From Chitinophaga varians (GTDB lineage: Bacteria; Bacteroidota; Bacteroidia; Chitinophagales; Chitinophagaceae): 64,000 nt of DNA. The position numbers were made by a program, and so were the translations under genes. This document shows positions 59,805 to 64,000 of this stretch, in pieces (the stretch's first letter is position 1; each line of letters opens with the position of its first letter). The stretch spans positions 1,302,001 to 1,366,000 of the forward strand of contig NZ_JABAIA010000001.1 in NCBI RefSeq assembly GCF_012641275.1, read 5' to 3'. The notes beneath the pieces are model-generated. The model was not told the DNA's origin. It searched no databases and saw only the letters and a list, made by a program, of their open reading frames with translations.

Positions 59805-61784
59805 TTAGTTAATAAACCACCAACGCAGTCCCAGTCTGAAATCAAAGTTATTGTAAGGGTACAGCGGGGCGGAATGGTTGTTCTGTGTGAAGAACACGTT
59901 CAGGTTTTCTGCACGCACAAACGCGGAGAAAGACTTGATACGGAAATGCGCAAACGCAGCAATGTCCGGTGCATTGTATTTCACGCTGGTCGTGTTTTGG
60001 TAAACAAACTGTCCGAGCAACGGCGAGTAGTCGTCAGCGTTATAGGAGGTATTGTAGCGGAATTCCAGCCCTGTCATCAGGTTGAGGTTCCGGTACAACA
60101 ATTTCTCGAAAGCAAAGCGGTGACGTGTCCAGACAGCTGGCACGTTGAGTGGACCTTCGCCATGGCGCTGCTGGAAAGCCACTTCCGCATACCAGGAGAA
60201 CGGGCGGATGGTGAATTTCTTGCTAAACACCACCTGTAACAGGTTGAACAGGTTGGGTGACTGCGCGCTATGGAAATAATCCTTGAAGTATGTGTAGTTG
60301 GTGAACAGGAAATAGTTCACTGCCAGGCTATACTTCAGTTTGGGGTTTTCGGCCGCAAACTGTAGCTGGGTGGTATTTTCCTTGGCAGTAGTACTGTTGT
60401 ACCACGTATCCCTGTTACTGTTGAAAAACTTGTATACGTAAGATGGTTCCCGGTTCACGTTGCTGACAGACAACTTCACATCGCCCAGCAGGTCATTGAT
60501 ATGTCGTCGCAAACTACCGTAAATACTGTAATCCCCGATATTCTGGCCCACTACGTAAAACTCGCCACGGGCAGAGAAATCCCATTGTTTATTGCGGGTT
60601 TTGTTGCGGTATTCCCCGTGCAGCGCAAGATTGGTGAAATTGATGTCTGCATCGAGAAAGGTGCCGGTAATGCTTTCAAAGCGGGCGCCGAGATTAATAA
60701 AGTGGCCCAGGTTGCCCAGCACCGGGAACTGTATCAGCGACAGGTCATTGGAGATTGTTTTCCACTGATGTTTGGCCTGGATGGTATCACCGGCCCTGAT
60801 GAAGTCAAACCCATAATGGCGGGTGTAGAAAAAAGTATCCTGACTATTGTCGATGAACTGGTAGTTGTTGTTCTGGAAGTTAAACGTGTACTGCACCCGG
60901 AAAATAGGCCGGTAGCGGTAATAGTCCGTCGAGTCGTTGATGTGAAGGGTATCTCCGCGGCCCCAGTCGTACTGTTGCTGGATCAGCAGCCCGGTTTCCT
61001 GGTACTGCGATTTTACGGGAATTTTGGTACCGAAGAAGGCATATTGGGTCACTTCCTGGTTACCAAGGTTTACATCAATGCTCTGGCGGTTTCTGTAGTC
61101 TTTATTCGCCAGGAAGGTATCGCTTTTGATGCCGCCGTTTTCGCCCCCATTGAGTTTGTTGTAGTAAAAGCTGAGATAAGTATTGGCCCGCTTGTTCTTA
61201 CTCTGGTAACGGGCGGTGAGCCGGTAGGTATCGTGGTTGGTGGTTTGCGTGCGGTAGTAGCCGGGCGCGTTCACCTTGCGGTAGTCGAAGGCGAAGTTAA
61301 AACGGTCCGTACGGTTCTGGGTGTGGGTTACGCCAATCACCTGCTCCTGTTTGCTGCCTACAAGGTAGTTCAGTTCGGAATAAGGACGGTTGGTATTATA
61401 AAACCTGGCATTGGCGTGGTTGAAGCCATAGATATCGTACGCATGAAAACCGGCGTCAAATCCGGGTTTCATCAGCGGTGTAAAGATGATATTACGGGCA
61501 GCTGAACCACTGTTGCCCAGCGTCATATAGTTGGCCGGCACTTTCAGGAAGTCGATATTGAAATCCGCCACAGACGAGTCGATGGTAAAATCCGTCGGCT
61601 CACCGAGGTAACGGTAAGTCAATGTAAGCGTGTCCGGCTCTTCGTGGTGGTGCATCGTGTCTCGCTGCATTTTACTGGAGCCGCCGCCACCGCCCGTATT
61701 GCCGAACCGGCTGGTATTGAACTGTGCCATTAAGGAATGACTACCTGCCAACAGCAGGACCATGATAATAAGAAATTGCCTCAT
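59805..61784 (-). CDS. Putative porin (Porin_10 family)
   Basis: A 659-aa outer-membrane protein with a signal peptide (MRQFLIIMVLLLAGSHSLMA), an N-terminal plug or linker rich in Gly, Ser and His (GNTGGGGGSSKMQRDTMHHH), and a large C-terminal barrel of alternating aromatic strands ending in FDFRLGLRWWFIN. The Porin_10 family is known from Bacteroidota; the substrate is unknown. It follows the PNP gene by 18 bases on the same strand, so it may be co-transcribed and serve nucleoside or purine uptake (inference). Confidence 0.82.
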   Translation of the reverse strand: MRQFLIIMVLLLAGSHSLMAQFNTSRFGNTGGGGGSSKMQRDTMHHHEEPDTLTLTYRYLGEPTDFTIDSSVADFNIDFLKVPANYMTLGNSGSAARNIIFTPLMKPGFDAGFHAYDIYGFNHANARFYNTNRPYSELNYLVGSKQEQVIGVTHTQNRTDRFNFAFDYRKVNAPGYYRTQTTNHDTYRLTARYQSKNKRANTYLSFYYNKLNGGENGGIKSDTFLANKDYRNRQSIDVNLGNQEVTQYAFFGTKIPVKSQYQETGLLIQQQYDWGRGDTLHINDSTDYYRYRPIFRVQYTFNFQNNNYQFIDNSQDTFFYTRHYGFDFIRAGDTIQAKHQWKTISNDLSLIQFPVLGNLGHFINLGARFESITGTFLDADINFTNLALHGEYRNKTRNKQWDFSARGEFYVVGQNIGDYSIYGSLRRHINDLLGDVKLSVSNVNREPSYVYKFFNSNRDTWYNSTTAKENTTQLQFAAENPKLKYSLAVNYFLFTNYTYFKDYFHSAQSPNLFNLLQVVFSKKFTIRPFSWYAEVAFQQRHGEGPLNVPAVWTRHRFAFEKLLYRNLNLMTGLEFRYNTSYNADDYSPLLGQFVYQNTTSVKYNAPDIAAFAHFRIKSFSAFVRAENLNVFFTQNNHSAPLYPYNNFDFRLGLRWWFIN

Positions 61785-61802
61785 CCGAAAATGACAAAAC
61801 GT

Positions 61803-62636
61803 TTATAGTTGCCGGATTAATTCACTAAAGATAAGCGTTAGCTTGGGTTCTGCCGCATGGGCCGCTTCCAGTACTTCCTCATGGGTGATCACATTTTCTT
61901 CCTCACGGATGCCGATATCGGTGATAACGCTCATGGCAAAGACTTTCAGGCCGGCATGTGCCGCTACGATCACTTCCGGTACTGTGCTCATGCCTACGGC
62001 ATCTCCGCCGATGATGTGCATATATTTATATTCCGCCCTGGTTTCGAAAGTAGGACCCTGTACGCCTACATATACGCCGGTATGCAGGTCAATATTGTTG
62101 GCTGCAGCTATCTGAAACGCTGACAGGATCAGTTCTTTGGAATAGGGTTCGCTCATGTCCGGGAAACGGGGCCCCAGTGTATTCTCATTACGGCCACGCA
62201 GCGGGTGCTCCGGCTGCAGGTTGATATGGTCCCTGATGATCATCAGGTCACCCACCTTAAAGTCAGCGTTCATACCGCCGGCAGCGTTGGAAATGAACAG
62301 GGTATGAATGCCCAGTTCCTTCATCACCCTTACCGGAAAAGTGACCTGTTTCATGGAAAACCCTTCATAATAGTGGAATCTGCCGGCCATTGCAACAATA
62401 GGCCTGCCCTGCATATATCCCAGTATCAGCTTCCCGGAATGCCCTTCCACCGTAGATTCGGGGAAATGGGGAATATCACGATAAGATATTTCGATGCTTT
62501 GTTCTATTTCACCGGTCAGGTTACCCAGCCCGCTTCCCAATATCACCCCGGCCACAGGCGTCTCCTGCCAGTGTTTTCTGATATAATCCCCAGCTTCTTT
62601 GATCTGGTCCGTTAATTCACTCATCTGTTTATGCAT
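61803..62636 (-). CDS. Purine-nucleoside phosphorylase
   Basis: A 277-aa trimeric-type (class II, PunA-like) PNP that splits inosine or guanosine with phosphate. Motifs: VILGSGLGNLTGEI (phosphate Ser), IPHFPESTVEGHSG, NAAGGMN, YVGVQGPTFETRAE, and GGDAVGMSTVPEVI. An alternative ATG at 62624 would remove four residues. It has a TAACTTTG promoter element upstream and is coupled to the downstream porin gene. Confidence 0.93.
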   Translation of the reverse strand: MHKQMSELTDQIKEAGDYIRKHWQETPVAGVILGSGLGNLTGEIEQSIEISYRDIPHFPESTVEGHSGKLILGYMQGRPIVAMAGRFHYYEGFSMKQVTFPVRVMKELGIHTLFISNAAGGMNADFKVGDLMIIRDHINLQPEHPLRGRNENTLGPRFPDMSEPYSKELILSAFQIAAANNIDLHTGVYVGVQGPTFETRAEYKYMHIIGGDAVGMSTVPEVIVAAHAGLKVFAMSVITDIGIREEENVITHEEVLEAAHAAEPKLTLIFSELIRQL

Positions 62637-62670
62637 TAATTAAAAGTCGGATTTAAAAAACAAACCCGCG

Positions 62671-62678
62671 CAAAGTTA
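62671..62678 (-). promoter_or_regulatory. -7 promoter element of the PNP-porin operon
   Basis: TAACTTTG on the minus strand, 34 bases before the ATG at 62636. Confidence 0.5.
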
Positions 62679-62752
62679 TTTTTTAATTCACAAATGAATG
62701 CGGTTTTATATTTAAATCATAATGACCTATTTTAGCGGCAAATTTTATTGCG

Positions 62753-63964
62753 ATGAATTTACACGAGTACCAGGCTAAAGAACTGTTGAAAAAATATAAT
62801 GTACCGGTTCAGGAAGGCATTCCGGTAGAAACACCGGAAGCAGCGGCCGAAGCTTACAAGCAACTGAAGGTGCAGTATGGTAATGAGTTTGCAGTGGTTA
62901 AAGCGCAAATTCACGCTGGTGGACGCGGTAAAGGTAAAATCCGTGGAACTGAGCAGAGAGGTGTGGCTGTAGGAAAAAATGCGGAAGATGTGAAAACCAT
63001 TGCGGGCAACATCCTGGGTGGCACACTGGTAACCATACAGACCGGCGAAGCAGGCAAACTGGTAAACAAAGTACTGGTAGCACAGGACGTTTATTACCCT
63101 GGCCCTAATCCGGTAAAGGAATTTTACCTGTCTATCCTCCTGGACCGCGCTAAAGGCCAGAATGTGATCATGTATTCTACTGAAGGCGGTATGGATATCG
63201 AAGAAGTAGCGCACAGTACTCCTGAAAAAATATACAAAGAATGGGTAAAGCCAAACATGGCCCTGCAACCATTCCAGGCCCGTAATATCGCTTTCAACTT
63301 CGGTTTGAGCGGCGAAGCGTTCAAAAACATGGTGAAATTTGTTACCAACCTGTACAACGCTTACGTAGGACTGGATTGCAGCATGCTGGAAATCAACCCG
63401 TTATTTAAAACCAGCGACGAGAAAATCATTGCCGTTGACGCCAAAGTAAACCTGGATGACAACGCCCTGATGCGTCACCCTGACCTGGAAGCCCTCCGCG
63501 ACATCACCGAAGAAGATCCAACCGAAGTGGAAGCTGGTAAATATAACCTGAACTTCGTGAAACTGGACGGTAACGTAGGTTGCATGGTTAACGGCGCCGG
63601 TCTGGCCATGGCGACCATGGACATGATCAAACTGAGCGGCGGTGATCCGGCCAACTTCCTGGACGTAGGTGGTACTGCCAACGCACAAACCGTTGAAGCA
63701 GGCTTCCGCATCATCCTGAAAGACCCTAAAGTAAAAGCTATCCTGATCAATATCTTCGGCGGTATCGTTCGTTGCGACAGGGTTGCCCAGGGTGTTATCG
63801 ACGCCTACAAATCCATCGGCAACATCAACGTTCCGATCATTGTACGCTTACAGGGTACCAACGCCAAAGAAGCAAAAGAACTGATCGAAGCCAGCGGCCT
63901 GAAAGTGCAGTCTGCTACCCTCCTCAGTGAAGCTGCTGACCTGGTGAACAAAGCACTGAACTAA
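62753..63964 (+). CDS. sucC: Succinyl-CoA ligase (ADP- or GDP-forming) subunit beta
   Basis: A 403-aa TCA-cycle subunit carrying the ATP-grasp nucleotide site (MNLHEYQAKELLKKYNVP start, KAQIHAGGRGKGK) and the C-terminal CoA-ligase Rossmann domain (NIFGGIVRCDRVAQG). The complete gene lies inside the window; sucD is not visible downstream within the remaining 36 bases. Length and motifs are typical. Confidence 0.96.
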   Translation: MNLHEYQAKELLKKYNVPVQEGIPVETPEAAAEAYKQLKVQYGNEFAVVKAQIHAGGRGKGKIRGTEQRGVAVGKNAEDVKTIAGNILGGTLVTIQTGEAGKLVNKVLVAQDVYYPGPNPVKEFYLSILLDRAKGQNVIMYSTEGGMDIEEVAHSTPEKIYKEWVKPNMALQPFQARNIAFNFGLSGEAFKNMVKFVTNLYNAYVGLDCSMLEINPLFKTSDEKIIAVDAKVNLDDNALMRHPDLEALRDITEEDPTEVEAGKYNLNFVKLDGNVGCMVNGAGLAMATMDMIKLSGGDPANFLDVGGTANAQTVEAGFRIILKDPKVKAILINIFGGIVRCDRVAQGVIDAYKSIGNINVPIIVRLQGTNAKEAKELIEASGLKVQSATLLSEAADLVNKALN

Positions 63965-64000
63965 TCATTGGATTATCAGATATTAAAAAAGCGGAGATCA

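Noticed and set aside
60501..61505. A 334-codon plus-strand frame opposite the porin
   Set aside because: Val/Ile-rich shadow of the barrel gene; the porin has a signal peptide and the C-terminal aromatic end.

Overview
The window comes from a Bacteroidota genome, most likely a Chitinophaga-like member of the Chitinophagaceae (inference). The evidence is: promoters of the TTTG-N19-TAnnTTTG type, best seen before the tRNA cluster; family architectures common in this phylum (GH29 and GH20 enzymes with C-terminal F5/8-like domains, NagB fused to a PIG-L domain, Nramp fused to UspA, Porin_10, DUF3857, HYC_CC_PP, YpdA); and tight gene packing with short inverted repeats at gene ends. There is no rRNA, CRISPR array, prophage or intact insertion sequence. 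Sixty protein genes are supported with reasonable confidence, plus two tentative small ORFs and three identical tRNA-Val genes.

Layout. About 0.5-18.2 kb is a glycan or glycoprotein catabolic region: alpha-L-fucosidase (GH29), GH109-type glycosidase, galactokinase, two FHS-family sugar permeases, ROK sugar kinase, glycosylasparaginase, CutC, two secreted phosphoesterase-type enzymes, GH20 beta-N-acetylhexosaminidase and a NagB/PIG-L fusion. Together these could strip fucose, GalNAc and GlcNAc from glycoproteins, cut the Asn-GlcNAc bond, import and phosphorylate the sugars, and feed glucosamine-6-P to fructose-6-P. No SusC/SusD pair and no classical nagA are present in the window. From 18.3-25.2 kb are small housekeeping and unknown genes: an alarmone-hydrolase-like HD protein, YeiH, a methyltransferase, an amidotransferase and YpdA. 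From 25.3-37.3 kb is core metabolism and information processing: MurB, PriA, an acyltransferase, MtaB, and clpS-aat of the N-degron pathway.

From 37.5-44 kb are a cation/proton antiporter, the tRNA-Val cluster, and a metal module: a DtxR/MntR regulator with a palindromic operator just upstream, next to an Nramp-UspA fusion. From 44-49.5 kb are a MarR-MFS efflux operon with its operator, and a LiaF-like/DUF4288/LytS-like/LytTR operon. From 49.7-54 kb are a flavin reductase, an SGNH hydrolase and two adjacent but phylogenetically distinct isocitrate dehydrogenases. From 54-58.5 kb are an L,D-transpeptidase and then a compact heavy-metal module: HYC_CC_PP protein, secreted HMA protein, outer-membrane barrel protein, an AraC-type regulator carrying its own N-terminal HMA-like domain, and a possible 23-residue peptide. 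The window ends with an S74-like surface protein, a PNP-porin operon and sucC.

The most unusual features are the metal module with its HMA-AraC fusion; the NagB/PIG-L fusion that may replace nagA; an FHS permease with a roughly 100-residue periplasmic insertion; a ROK kinase lacking all three zinc cysteines; the twin IDH genes separated by a perfect 30-bp inverted repeat; and several families of small inverted repeats sitting at or within a few bases of stop codons.
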